Position numbers and translations under genes: made by a program
In this document: positions 9,232-17,173 of the stretch, piece after piece
Position numbering within the stretch: position 1 is the first letter of the stretch
Layout: each line of letters begins with the position of its first letter
Source: an uncultured Clostridia bacterium
Lineage (GTDB): Bacteria; Bacillota; Clostridia; TANB77; CAG-508
Length of the DNA stretch: 55,095 bases
Direction: 5' to 3'
NCBI GenBank assembly: GCA_944386195.1
Contig: CALXAD010000010.1
Span: forward strand, 1 to 55,095
Notes under the pieces: model-generated
Databases searched by the model: none
Told to the model about the DNA's origin: nothing
What the model saw: the letters and a program-made list of their open reading frames with translations, nothing else

Positions 9232-9582
9232 TTATTCGTCTAGTCCAAAACTTACTCCAAGTGCATTATTTACTTGGTCTATTATTTTTTCATCATCTAT
9301 ATGACCTATTCTTTCTTTTAGTCTACTCTTATCTATTGTCCTAATCTGTTCTGCAAGCACAACAGAATTACTCTTTAAACCACATGAAGAAGAATCAATT
9401 TCTATATGTGTTGGCAATTTTGTTTTTCCTGTCTGAGACGTTATTGCTGCTGCAATGACTGTTGGACTATATTTATTCCCCACGTCATTTTGAATTATTA
9501 GTACAGGTCTAATTCCTCCTTGTTCTGAACCAACTACAGGACTTAAATCTGCATAAAACATATCGCCTCTTCTTATTTGCAT
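9232..9582 (-). CDS. MazF/PemK-family endoribonuclease toxin (NdoA/EndoA type), no adjacent antitoxin
   Basis: The 116-residue product matches the single-domain MazF fold seen in B. subtilis Endo[21 protein letters not shown] at the N-terminus, RPVLIIQND, then VIAAAITSQ and LPTHIEI, and [13 protein letters not shown] near the end. Such enzymes cleave mRNA at short specific sequences. The frame is open for 7 more codons upstream, but the ATG at 9582 has AGGAG at 9591-9595 with an 8-base spacer and begins the conserved MQIRRGD, so I chose it. The next gene upstream is a GerS-like membrane protein, and there is no MazE-like ribbon-helix-helix antitoxin gene in the 73-base gap. In several Clostridia the order is gerS-alr-mazE-mazF, so alr and mazE may have been lost or moved. 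Confidence 0.88.
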   Translation of the reverse strand: MQIRRGDMFYADLSPVVGSEQGGIRPVLIIQNDVGNKYSPTVIAAAITSQTGKTKLPTHIEIDSSSCGLKSNSVVLAEQIRTIDKSRLKERIGHIDDEKIIDQVNNALGVSFGLDE

Positions 9583-9655
9583 ATCCTTCACTCCTAATAT
9601 CACTTATATTGTCAAGAATTATAGTTGCTTCATTCTTAAGAAGTAAAGAAATAGT

Positions 9656-10261
9656 TTAGCTATTTACATTTACCTCTCTATATAATATGTAAACAGCCAT
9701 TTTTTTGTTAGCATCTTCTATTTCCATTTTTTCTGGTTTATTAGTATTTTTATTTATGTACAAGGATTTTATTAATTTCTGTTCGTTTGTTGTTCTCATT
9801 ACTAATTGTTCTCTAGTTTCACCATAACTTGATTTACTATCATTTTTATAATCTTCTATAAAAGTACTTAAATCTAGTTGATCACTTGATAAATATTGAT
9901 AATTTTCAAACATAGATACTAGATTCAAATTTGTATTTTCTATTGTTAAAGTATTTCCTTTTTTTATTATTTTTACTCCTGCTATATTCGTTGGTTCTAA
10001 AACTTCTTGTGAATTTTCATTTTGTCCATTATATTTTTGTTTTATTACATATTTATTTTCATTTTTATTACTTTTTATATCTACTTCTATTGTTGCTTCA
10101 TAAGAATTTATTTTTAAAATTTTATTTACTAATTCTTGACTAGTAATATTATTTCCAATTTTAAAATTTTTAGCCGTATCTAAATAAAAAATTATAAAAA
10201 AAATAAATATTACAATTACAAAAATTAAACTTCCTATTATTATAATTTTTTTATTTCTCAA
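9656..10261 (-). CDS. Membrane-anchored LolA-fold, GerS-like protein
   Basis: A short basic N-terminus and one strong transmembrane segment (about residues 5-27) are followed by an extracytoplasmic domain of about 170 residues rich in beta-type segments (YEATIEVDIKSN, YVIKQKYNG, GVKIIKKGNTLTI). This is the pattern of LolA-like proteins such as C. difficile GerS, which is needed for cortex modification in spore germination. There is no lipobox cysteine, so it is anchored by the helix. The start is likely TTG at 10261, because AGAGGTG (10268-10274) lies 6 bases upstream; GTG at 10270 would overlap that site. The adjoining mazF supports the GerS guess by the known gene order. The family assignment is inference. 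Confidence 0.55.
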   Translation of the reverse strand: MRNKKIIIIGSLIFVIVIFIFFIIFYLDTAKNFKIGNNITSQELVNKILKINSYEATIEVDIKSNKNENKYVIKQKYNGQNENSQEVLEPTNIAGVKIIKKGNTLTIENTNLNLVSMFENYQYLSSDQLDLSTFIEDYKNDSKSSYGETREQLVMRTTNEQKLIKSLYINKNTNKPEKMEIEDANKKMAVYILYREVNVNS

Positions 10262-10278
10262 AAAAGTCACCTCTTAAA

Positions 10279-10310
10279 AAATAATAGTAGAAATTAATCT
10301 ACTATTATTT
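10279..10310 (-). terminator. Hairpin terminator after dusB
   Basis: A perfect 13-bp stem (10279-10291 with 10298-10310), 6-nt AATTAA loop, followed by a T run on the minus strand. It should uncouple the GerS-like/mazF pair from dusB. Confidence 0.8.
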
Positions 10311-10316
10311 CTTATT

Positions 10317-11288
10317 CTATAAAGTTTTAAAATATTCATCTAATGTTTTTAGTAATTCTTCTTTTGTTTCTATTTTATTTATTGAATTTCTAAATTCACT
10401 AGAATTCTTTAGGTTTTTAGTATACCATGCTATATGTTTTCTTAATTCTTTTATGGCAACTTCTCCTTTTCCCTTTACTGCTAAATCAATATGCTTTTTC
10501 ATAACTTCTAATTTTTCTTCATTTGATGGTTTTTCTACTTTTTTTCCTGTTTCTAAAAAATATTTTATTTCTCTAAATATCCATGGATTTCCAAAAGTTC
10601 CTCTTCCTATCATTATTCCATCTACACCAGTAGTTTCAAACATTTTATATGCTGACTCTTCGTCTATAATATCTCCATTTCCTATTACAGGTATATTTAC
10701 ACTTTCTTTTACTTTTCTTATAATATCCCAATCTGCTTTTCCTGAATAGAATTCACTTCTTGTTCTTCCATGTACAGTTATTGCTGAAATTCCTACTTCT
10801 TCTGCAATTTTAGCTACTTGAACAGCCACAATATGTTCCTTATCCCATCCTTTTCTTATTTTTACTGTTACTGGTACTTTTGAGTTTTTAACTACTGCTT
10901 CCATCATTTTCTTAGCTTTTTCTAAATCACAAAGAAGTTTACTTCCATCTCCATTTTTTACAACCTTAGGTGCTGGACATCCCATATTTATATCTATTAT
11001 ATCTGCAAATTCACTCATATATCTTGCAGCATACCCTAAGCCTTCTTCATCACTTCCAAATACTTGGAAACTTATTGGTCTTTTTTCTCCTTCTGTATTA
11101 AATAATCTTTTTGTCTTTTTATCGTTATGAAACATTGCTCTACTGCTTGCCATTTCTGTACAGACCATTCCTGCTCCTTGTTCTTTACATATAATTCTAA
11201 ATGGCAGGTTAGTTACACCTGCCATTGGAGCTAATATTAAATTATTTTCTAATTCTACATTTCCTATTTTTAATTTATGTAAGTACAT
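10317..11288 (-). CDS. dusB: tRNA-dihydrouridine synthase (DusB family)
   Basis: A flavin-dependent TIM-barrel enzyme of 323 residues that reduces specific uridines in the tRNA D-loop. Visible landmarks: LAPMAGVTNLPFR at the N-terminus, SFQVFG, catalytic Cys104 in INMGCPAPKV, VKIRKGW, TVHGRTRSEFY, and VIGNGDI followed by MIGRGTFGNPW for FMN phosphate binding. The C-terminal helical tRNA-binding domain is present. In Firmicutes the gene assigned dusB often follows ftsH/hpt/coaX, but here it follows rodA. Bacterial Dus subfamilies have different target sites, so the exact uridine position is uncertain. Confidence 0.92.
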   Translation of the reverse strand: MYLHKLKIGNVELENNLILAPMAGVTNLPFRIICKEQGAGMVCTEMASSRAMFHNDKKTKRLFNTEGEKRPISFQVFGSDEEGLGYAARYMSEFADIIDINMGCPAPKVVKNGDGSKLLCDLEKAKKMMEAVVKNSKVPVTVKIRKGWDKEHIVAVQVAKIAEEVGISAITVHGRTRSEFYSGKADWDIIRKVKESVNIPVIGNGDIIDEESAYKMFETTGVDGIMIGRGTFGNPWIFREIKYFLETGKKVEKPSNEEKLEVMKKHIDLAVKGKGEVAIKELRKHIAWYTKNLKNSSEFRNSINKIETKEELLKTLDEYFKTL

Positions 11289-11323
11289 ATCTTCTCCTCA
11301 TATAATGTCCCTAATTAGACATA

Positions 11324-12430
11324 TTATTTTACAAATATTGTTTTTTGTCTTTTACTACTTATATTCAATAAAATTCCTATACAAATAAAGTTTGTAATTA
11401 ATGAACTTCCACCATAACTTACAAATGGAAGTGGAACTCCTGTTATTGGTAATAATCCCATTACCATTCCTATATTTTCTAATACATGGAATAGAAATAC
11501 TCCTGTAATTCCTATTGCTATTAATGACCCTGCTTCATCTTTTGCTGTTTTGGCTACATATATACACTTAGTTATCAGTACTACATACAGTATTATTACC
11601 GCTCCTGCTATTATAAATCCCATTTCTTCACCAATTACGGCATATATAAAATCTGTTGTTTTTGGGTATAAGAATCCTAATTGTGTTTGATTTCCTTTTA
11701 ATAGCCCCATTCCTGTTAATCCACCTGCTCCTATTGCTAGTTTTGATTGGATTATATTATACCCTGCCCCTCTTGGGTCTGATTCTGGGTTTAAGAATAT
11801 ATCTATTCTTGACTTTGCATGTTCTGGTAATAAAAAGTTATAAACAATTGGAACTGATACCACTACTAATATTATTGTTGCTATTATATATCTTTTATCT
11901 ATTCCTGCAGAAATTACCATTAATGCTGCTGCTACTACAAATGCTGCTGCTGTTCCTAAGTCTGGTTGTTTTACAATCAATAATACTGGAACTCCTAATA
12001 TTGCAAGTAATACTAAAAGTCTTGTTGGCCTATTTATTTCTCCTTTTCCTCTTTCTTGTATTTTAGTTATCGCCATCGCTAAAAATAATATTACAAATAT
12101 TTTAGCAAATTCTCCCGGCTGGAATGAGAAAAATCCAATATCAAACCAACTTGTCGCTCCATTTATTTCTGGTGTAAATAGTACTCCTATCAACAACACT
12201 ATAAACAATCCATAAAATATTGGTGACATTTTTACTAATGTTTCATAATCTATTAGCATTACACCTAGCATTATTATTAAACTTACTACAAACCATATAC
12301 ATTGTTTATTAAATTCATCATGTTCTGTTTCCTGCGTTGCAGAAAATAATGCAACTAATCCTATAATACATAGGACAATTGCAATTATCAATATACTCCA
12401 TTCTATATTTTTTAATTCTCTTTTTCTCAT
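11324..12430 (-). CDS. rodA: SEDS-family peptidoglycan glycosyltransferase, RodA type
   Basis: A polytopic membrane protein of 368 residues with about ten helices and the SEDS signature set: WFDIGFFSFQPGEFAKI, KQPDLGTA, the catalytic-type Asp in TTDFIYAVIGEEMGF, and the C-terminal GVPLPFVSYGGSSL. RodA polymerises lipid II during cell elongation together with a class B PBP. Placement directly after minD-minE on one strand (12-base gap to minE) matches the Clostridia mre-min-rodA cluster, and favours RodA over FtsW or SpoVE. Here mreBCD, the PBP2 gene and minC are absent from the upstream side. Confidence 0.92.
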   Translation of the reverse strand: MRKRELKNIEWSILIIAIVLCIIGLVALFSATQETEHDEFNKQCIWFVVSLIIMLGVMLIDYETLVKMSPIFYGLFIVLLIGVLFTPEINGATSWFDIGFFSFQPGEFAKIFVILFLAMAITKIQERGKGEINRPTRLLVLLAILGVPVLLIVKQPDLGTAAAFVVAAALMVISAGIDKRYIIATIILVVVSVPIVYNFLLPEHAKSRIDIFLNPESDPRGAGYNIIQSKLAIGAGGLTGMGLLKGNQTQLGFLYPKTTDFIYAVIGEEMGFIIAGAVIILYVVLITKCIYVAKTAKDEAGSLIAIGITGVFLFHVLENIGMVMGLLPITGVPLPFVSYGGSSLITNFICIGILLNISSKRQKTIFVK

Positions 12431-12442
12431 TAAACCACTCTT

Positions 12443-13018
12443 TTACTCTTTATTTTCTGATTTAATTTTTTCTTTTGCTTCTTCATCTTTCTGCTTGTCA
12501 TCATTTATAGCTTTTTCTTCGTTTTCTTCTTTTTTCTCTTCTGTTTTTGCTTCTTCTATTATATTTTCAGCTTCTTCTACTTTTTCTTCTATTTCTCTTT
12601 CTTTTTCTTCTTCTGTTGCTTCTTTTTTGTCTTCGCTTTCTTTACTATTTTCTACTTTTTCCTCTTGCTTTATATCTTCTTGTTTTTCTGTTTCTTTTTT
12701 CTTTTCTACTTTTCTTGCTTCATTTTTTATATTTAATATCGGAATGTTTGCATATAAAGCTGGCGCACCATTTGTTCCATCACTATTTTCTTTATTAGTT
12801 AATCTAACATCTATGGCACTTTCATCTACATCTATATATTTTTTTATTACCTCTATAATTTCTTGTTTCATTAACTCTAAGAAATCTGCTGATACATTAG
12901 CTCTATCTTGCATTAAGACTAAATGTAATCTTTCTTTTGCTGTATCTTTAGAATTAGATGTATTTGTATTTTCTTTTTTATTTTTTCTCTTAAAAAACTT
13001 TAATATGTTTTCAAACAT
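12443..13018 (-). CDS. minE: Cell division topological specificity factor MinE with a long acidic/lysine-rich C-terminal extension
   Basis: Residues 1-100 are a recognisable MinE: amphipathic N-terminus (FENILKFFKRKNK) for membrane contact, AKERLHLVLMQDRANVS for MinD binding, LELMKQEIIEVIKKYIDVDE and a closing ANIPI strand. MinE stimulates MinD ATPase and positions the division site. Typical MinE ends near residue 90; this one continues for about 90 residues almost entirely of Glu, Lys, Asp and Asn (KKKETEKQEDIKQEE and similar). The extension is probably disordered or a charged helix of unknown purpose. It follows minD by 23 bases and precedes rodA. An open frame on the opposite strand is only the shadow of this biased sequence. 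Confidence 0.88.
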   Translation of the reverse strand: MFENILKFFKRKNKKENTNTSNSKDTAKERLHLVLMQDRANVSADFLELMKQEIIEVIKKYIDVDESAIDVRLTNKENSDGTNGAPALYANIPILNIKNEARKVEKKKETEKQEDIKQEEKVENSKESEDKKEATEEEKEREIEEKVEEAENIIEEAKTEEKKEENEEKAINDDKQKDEEAKEKIKSENKE

Positions 13019-13041
13019 TATTCCTAACTACCCCCATATTG

Positions 13042-13836
13042 TTAATCTCTTTTAAATAGTCTTTTTATTTTTGCAAAAAATCCTTTTTCTCTTCCTGGAA
13101 TTGTTACTTCTATTTTTTCTCCTAATATTCTTTTGGCTATTTCTATATAAGCTTTTCCTGATGGTGCTTTTTTATTTTGTATTACTGGTTCACCTTTATT
13201 TGTTTGTGTAATTATATATTCATCATCTGGTACTACACCTATTAAGTCTATTGATAAAAGGTCAACAATATCATCTACATCCATCATTTCTCCTTTTTTT
13301 ACCATATTAGGTCTTATTCTATTAATAACTAATTCCGGATTTTTTATTTCTGATGATTCTAAAAGTCCTATAATTCTATCAGCATCTCTTATTGCTGATA
13401 TCTCTGCTGTTGTTACAACAATTGCTCGGTCAGCTCCTGCAATAGCATTTTTAAATCCTTGTTCTATTCCTGCTGGGCAATCTATTAATATGTAGTCAAA
13501 TTCTTCTTTTAATTTTCCTACTAATTCTCTCATTTGTTCTTCATTCACTGCGCTTTTATCTCTTGTTTGGGCTGCTGGTAGTAGGTATAATTCTTTAAAT
13601 CTTTTATCTTTTATTAAGGCTTGTCTTAATTTACATTTTCCTTCAACAACATCTACTATGTCATATACTATTCTATTTTCTAATCCCATTACTACATCTA
13701 GGTTTCTAAGTCCTATATCTGTATCTACTAATGCTACTTTTTTTCCTTCTAGTGCTAAACTTGAACCTAAATTTGCTGTTGTTGTTGTTTTTCCTACCCC
13801 GCCTTTTCCTGATGTTATAACTATTACTTCTCCCAT
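13042..13836 (-). CDS. minD: Septum site-determining ATPase MinD
   Basis: A 264-residue ParA/MinD ATPase with the deviant Walker A motif (KGGVGKTTTTANLG, residues 11-24), switch I and II (VDTDIGLRNLD; DYILIDCPAGIE) and the C-terminal amphipathic membrane-targeting helix (KGFFAKIKRLFKRD). In ATP form it coats the membrane and, with MinE and normally MinC, restricts FtsZ assembly. MinE and RodA genes follow on the same strand. No minC lies upstream; the neighbour is a pilin-like protein gene separated by 355 bases with a terminator, so the minD-minE-rodA operon starts here. Start ATG at 13836 with AGGAGG. Confidence 0.95.
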   Translation of the reverse strand: MGEVIVITSGKGGVGKTTTTANLGSSLALEGKKVALVDTDIGLRNLDVVMGLENRIVYDIVDVVEGKCKLRQALIKDKRFKELYLLPAAQTRDKSAVNEEQMRELVGKLKEEFDYILIDCPAGIEQGFKNAIAGADRAIVVTTAEISAIRDADRIIGLLESSEIKNPELVINRIRPNMVKKGEMMDVDDIVDLLSIDLIGVVPDDEYIITQTNKGEPVIQNKKAPSGKAYIEIAKRILGEKIEVTIPGREKGFFAKIKRLFKRD

Positions 13837-13882
13837 AATTTTCCTCCTTAGGATTTTAAAAACACATTTTTAATAGTTATAT

Positions 13883-13909
13883 ATTATAACGAAAACGCTA
13901 AAAAGTCAA
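13883..13909 (-). promoter_or_regulatory. Likely sigma-A promoter of the minD-minE-rodA operon
   Basis: On the minus strand TTGACT (complement of 13904-13909) is followed by TATAAT (13883-13888) at 15 nt, or by TAATAT at the ideal 17 nt. It lies about 50 bases upstream of the minD start. Confidence 0.6.
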
Positions 13910-14100
13910 TGAATTTTATACGAAAATAACAAAAATATTTCTAAAATGTTACAATTTCTTTACAAAGTCTTATACATTTAGGGAAATAAGGAAATTACAA
14001 ACTAATATTAATAATTTCTATTTTTATCTTTTATATTAAATTATATTTTGAATTTTTTCATTTCTCTAATTATAATTAAAACTTATTTTTTATAAAAACA

Positions 14101-14149
14101 AAAATCAGGTAGACTATCTAAGCTTCCTTAGAATTATCTTCCTGATTTT
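14101..14149 (-). terminator. Terminator of the pilin-anchored lectin-like gene
   Basis: Outer perfect 9-bp stem (14101-14109 with 14141-14149) enclosing a second hairpin (CTAAG at 14118-14122 with CTTAG at 14127-14131). On the minus strand the outer stem is followed by a T-rich tract. Confidence 0.7.
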
Positions 14150-14191
14150 CGCCTAAATGTGTTAAAAATAAATGTTAGTATATTGTAGTTA

Positions 14192-16453
14192 CTACTTTAT
14201 ATATAAAGTTAAACGGCTTGAACCACCATTATTAATAGTTTCTGGAGTAAAATCATTACGACTGCTAATCGCATCTCTGCTGCCTGATTTACCTCCTCTA
14301 CTTACACGATTTACTGTGTTATTTGCTTCTAAAGTCCATTCTCTATGACCTCCATATAAATCAAATATATTTTTTATTATATCATTTTCATTAGTTCCAG
14401 TCTCTGTATTCTCATTTACTTTATAAATATTTGGTGAAATCACATCTTCATTTATTTCTTTCATCCAATTCATCATTGCATCATATTGACTTCCCCATAT
14501 CATGCTACTTACTACTGATTCTTCACTTTCTTCTGGTGCAAATTCTTTACACTTACTATATAAGCCATACCATCTTTGAGTATTTGAATTACTTGCATCT
14601 GCTGTTACTATTCCACTTTTAGCTTTTTGACTAACTGGTTTTGTCCCGTCTAATCCAAGTTCATACCTTCCAACATAAAATCCATGATATTTATTAACAC
14701 TTTCTATCATTTTATTATATTCTTGTTGTAAACTTGCTTCCGTAAATAATCCATTATTATATCCTGTATTATTATCATATCCAGTTATAAATTCAGGTTC
14801 TCTATTGCTATTTGGAGTAGTTGTACATCCTTCTTTTACAGTTGAACCACTATTTGTAAAATCATATAATAATCCTCTATAATTTTCTCCATTTTTTATT
14901 GCCATTGCCTTATTACTTGTTCCATTTTCTTCTGAACTAGCTACTGCAGTCTCTACTGGTATCCATACAAATTCGTTATTATTCTCATCTTTTACTACTA
15001 GTCCATCATTTATTGTATTTTCGTTTACTTTTCTACTTACTGAAAATCCTTGTGGTATTGTTGCTGTATCCCCATTTTTATCTGTATATGTTGCTGTTTC
15101 ATCATATGTTGGTGACCAATTATCACGTGGTATTACATAAAGTACAAAACGGAAAGAATGGTCAGTGTAGGCACCGCCATCGGTACAACTACGGTAAGAG
15201 GCTGGATGGGCAACGTTGTAATTGCCTCCAAACATAACAAACTGTTGGCTCGTTCTGTAAGAGTTCTTCTCTGCTACATATTCATAACAATTTCCTTCTA
15301 AATCATATATATTACATGCCTTATCTTCTGGATTTGCTCCAGATTTTGCTGGTTCTGAACCATTATGCGAATTTTCTGTGGCTTCTGTTACATTATACGA
15401 TTTATCGTTTGCTGTTATAAATGCCATCACCATATCCCATTGTATTCCTGAACATAATGCACTTTTTACATTATCATTATTTATAAAATTTTTTGCTTTC
15501 GTTTTGCTATCTTCTTGTGAAATACCAGTATATACTGTTGCTCCTTTTTTACTTACTAATGTATCTGTTCCTTCTTTTCCAGCTTCAAACCTTGAAACAA
15601 AAAATCCTCCCGCTTTTATTACTGCTTGTCTTTCAGCTTCTTCATTATATTCTCCTGCTTCTTGGTCAGTTACTCCTTCTGGTATTTGTGGTTGTAAATT
15701 CTCTGGTAAATACCCTGTATCCGTATATGCTGCCTTTGAAACATTTGTATCAGCATATGTAGTATTTCTAACATAATCAGATGCATCTTCTACAGGTATC
15801 CATACAAATTGATTTCCACCTTTAGAATTATCTAAATCATCACCTTGTTCACTTGAAATAACAAGACCTGTATCTTTTGTTCCACCTACATAATAAAATC
15901 CATCTGGGATTTCCACATTATCCACATATCTTAAACCTACATATGCTTTATCTGCATCATCTGCTGTATAATCTGTATAATACCTATCTCCATCTAGCTC
16001 TATTCCATCTACATAGAATATATTATGACTTGTTTCATTTATTATATATAAATCTGTTAAGCTATTTATTTGTTCTTCTGTTGTTGCTTCTCTGTTTCTT
16101 ATTTTCTCATAATCTTTTCCATAATTTAAAGTTACATTCTCCATTGCTGATAAATCAAGCACATAAAATTTTCCTGTATCTGCTACTTCACTTATTACAC
16201 CAGCACTTTGCAAACCATTTATATTAGTATATTCTATACTTGTATCAGCTGGAATTTTACCATATTGAGCATAATAAGTAGATACTTTATCTCTTAAATT
16301 TTCAATATCAGCTTGCATGTTCCTTAATTTTTCCATTTTTAAATTTCCTGTAACATTTACAATTACTGTACCTGTTAAAATAAGTATTACCGCGACTGCT
16401 ATTACAAGCGATGTCAAAGTGACACCATTTTGATTTTTTAATATTCTTTTCAT
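14192..16453 (-). CDS. Prepilin-like anchored protein with two tandem FGE/C-type-lectin-like domains; candidate DGR target protein
   Basis: The N-terminus (NQNGVTLTSLVIAVAVILIL) is a type IV prepilin-like leader with Gly before the cleavage point and one hydrophobic helix, but without the usual Glu at +5. A coiled segment (LRNMQADIENLRDKVSTYY) follows. Two homologous regions then repeat the order FVWIPVE...GFYVGRYELG/FFVSRFEAG...SGIQWDMVMAFI/SMIWGSQYDAMM...NIYDLEGNCYEYVAE/NIFDLYGGHREWTLE...GG...SYR/SSR...LY[VI]. This is the formylglycine-generating-enzyme/C-lectin fold used by many diversity-generating retroelement variable proteins. The first domain ends in a GC-rich, pyrimidine-ending codon stretch (15141-15270) that looks like a variable region. 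ATG at 16453 is preferred over 16462, because AAGGAG lies only 2 bases from the latter. No prepilin peptidase or reverse transcriptase gene is in the window. Confidence 0.75.
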   Translation of the reverse strand: MKRILKNQNGVTLTSLVIAVAVILILTGTVIVNVTGNLKMEKLRNMQADIENLRDKVSTYYAQYGKIPADTSIEYTNINGLQSAGVISEVADTGKFYVLDLSAMENVTLNYGKDYEKIRNREATTEEQINSLTDLYIINETSHNIFYVDGIELDGDRYYTDYTADDADKAYVGLRYVDNVEIPDGFYYVGGTKDTGLVISSEQGDDLDNSKGGNQFVWIPVEDASDYVRNTTYADTNVSKAAYTDTGYLPENLQPQIPEGVTDQEAGEYNEEAERQAVIKAGGFFVSRFEAGKEGTDTLVSKKGATVYTGISQEDSKTKAKNFINNDNVKSALCSGIQWDMVMAFITANDKSYNVTEATENSHNGSEPAKSGANPEDKACNIYDLEGNCYEYVAEKNSYRTSQQFVMFGGNYNVAHPASYRSCTDGGAYTDHSFRFVLYVIPRDNWSPTYDETATYTDKNGDTATIPQGFSVSRKVNENTINDGLVVKDENNNEFVWIPVETAVASSEENGTSNKAMAIKNGENYRGLLYDFTNSGSTVKEGCTTTPNSNREPEFITGYDNNTGYNNGLFTEASLQQEYNKMIESVNKYHGFYVGRYELGLDGTKPVSQKAKSGIVTADASNSNTQRWYGLYSKCKEFAPEESEESVVSSMIWGSQYDAMMNWMKEINEDVISPNIYKVNENTETGTNENDIIKNIFDLYGGHREWTLEANNTVNRVSRGGKSGSRDAISSRNDFTPETINNGGSSRLTLYIK
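15141..15270 (-). other. Candidate variable region (VR) of a diversity-generating retroelement
   Basis: By my count this stretch is 60 of 130 G+C (about 46%), while flanking coding sequence is near 30%. On the coding strand most codons end in C or T (TAC, GCC, GGC, AGC, ACC, GAC, CAT, TGT), the pattern left when AAY codons of a template are changed at their first two bases. It encodes the ligand-loop end of a C-lectin-like domain (GGNYN...PASYRS...DHSFRFVLYV). No template repeat or reverse transcriptase is visible within the window, so function as a VR is inference. Confidence 0.45.
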
Positions 16454-16494
16454 CCTTTGCATTTCTCCTTTATTTCTTTAGTATTAGTTTACTA

Positions 16495-17160
16495 TTAATC
16501 TGTGTCGATTTCAATACTTTTTTCTACTAAATTATAAATTTTATTTTTTCTTCTATAAATTATATCTTCTCTAATGTACATTATCCAAAGTACTAATACT
16601 ACTAAAAATATTGCTATATTTTCTAAATAGAAAACTCCTATACTTGAAACAAAAGTTAAAATAACTAAACTAACCAAAGAAATATAATTAACATACATTT
16701 CTGCCTTTCTTTTTCCAAATATTATATGTAAAAAACTTTTTAAAATTCTTCCACCATCTAAAGGATAAATAGTAAATAAATTAAATATTGCAAGCAATAA
16801 ATTAGCATATACAATCATCATACCTAAAAATATATTTACATTTAATTGTAATGTAATAAATATAATTATTAAATTAGTTAACGGACCAGCTAATGCTACA
16901 ATTATCTTTTTTATCTCTAGTATATTTCCTTTTAACAATTTTCTATTATAATCTTTTGGCTCTATTTTAAAAGAAATACTTACCCCGTAGGGTTTTAATT
17001 CCAACCTTTTAGGCTTCATTCCTAATGCCAAACCAGCCACTAAATGTCCTAATTCATGTATTATAGCAAAAACAAGTATTAATACATAAGTTTCAACCTG
17101 ATTTGTAAAATAGAATAAAATCAAAAACAAGAATATCTTTAAATCTACTTTAAATTGCAT
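16495..17160 (-). CDS. spoIVFB: SpoIVFB-type M50 site-2 metalloprotease
   Basis: An integral membrane zinc protease of 221 residues with HELGH at 35-39 (His35, Glu36, His39), the LAGPLTN motif and the third ligand Asp135 in NLFTIYPLDGGRIL. These are the defining parts of the S2P/SpoIVFB group, which in sporulation processes pro-sigma-K in the forespore outer membrane. There is no CBS or PDZ domain. It begins 13 bases after the restored stop of spoIVFA, with AGGAG between, matching the spoIVFA-spoIVFB order of B. subtilis and Clostridia. The pair implies an endospore former. Whether pro-sigma-K is the substrate here is inference. Confidence 0.88.
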   Translation of the reverse strand: MQFKVDLKIFLFLILFYFTNQVETYVLILVFAIIHELGHLVAGLALGMKPKRLELKPYGVSISFKIEPKDYNRKLLKGNILEIKKIIVALAGPLTNLIIIFITLQLNVNIFLGMMIVYANLLLAIFNLFTIYPLDGGRILKSFLHIIFGKRKAEMYVNYISLVSLVILTFVSSIGVFYLENIAIFLVVLVLWIMYIREDIIYRRKNKIYNLVEKSIEIDTD

Positions 17161-17173
17161 TTTTAACTCTCCT

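Larger units (their letters stand above)
13837..14191. other. Intergenic region of 355 bases between minD and the lectin-like pilin gene
   Basis: It holds the minD promoter (13883-13909) and the terminator of the upstream gene (14101-14149). The middle part (about 13910-14090) is A/T-rich without an ORF or other structure I can support. Confidence 0.6.

Noticed and set aside
12495..13055. 186-codon plus-strand open frame opposite minE
   Set aside because: Shadow of the Glu/Lys-rich MinE extension; Ser/Phe-rich composition and no conserved motif.
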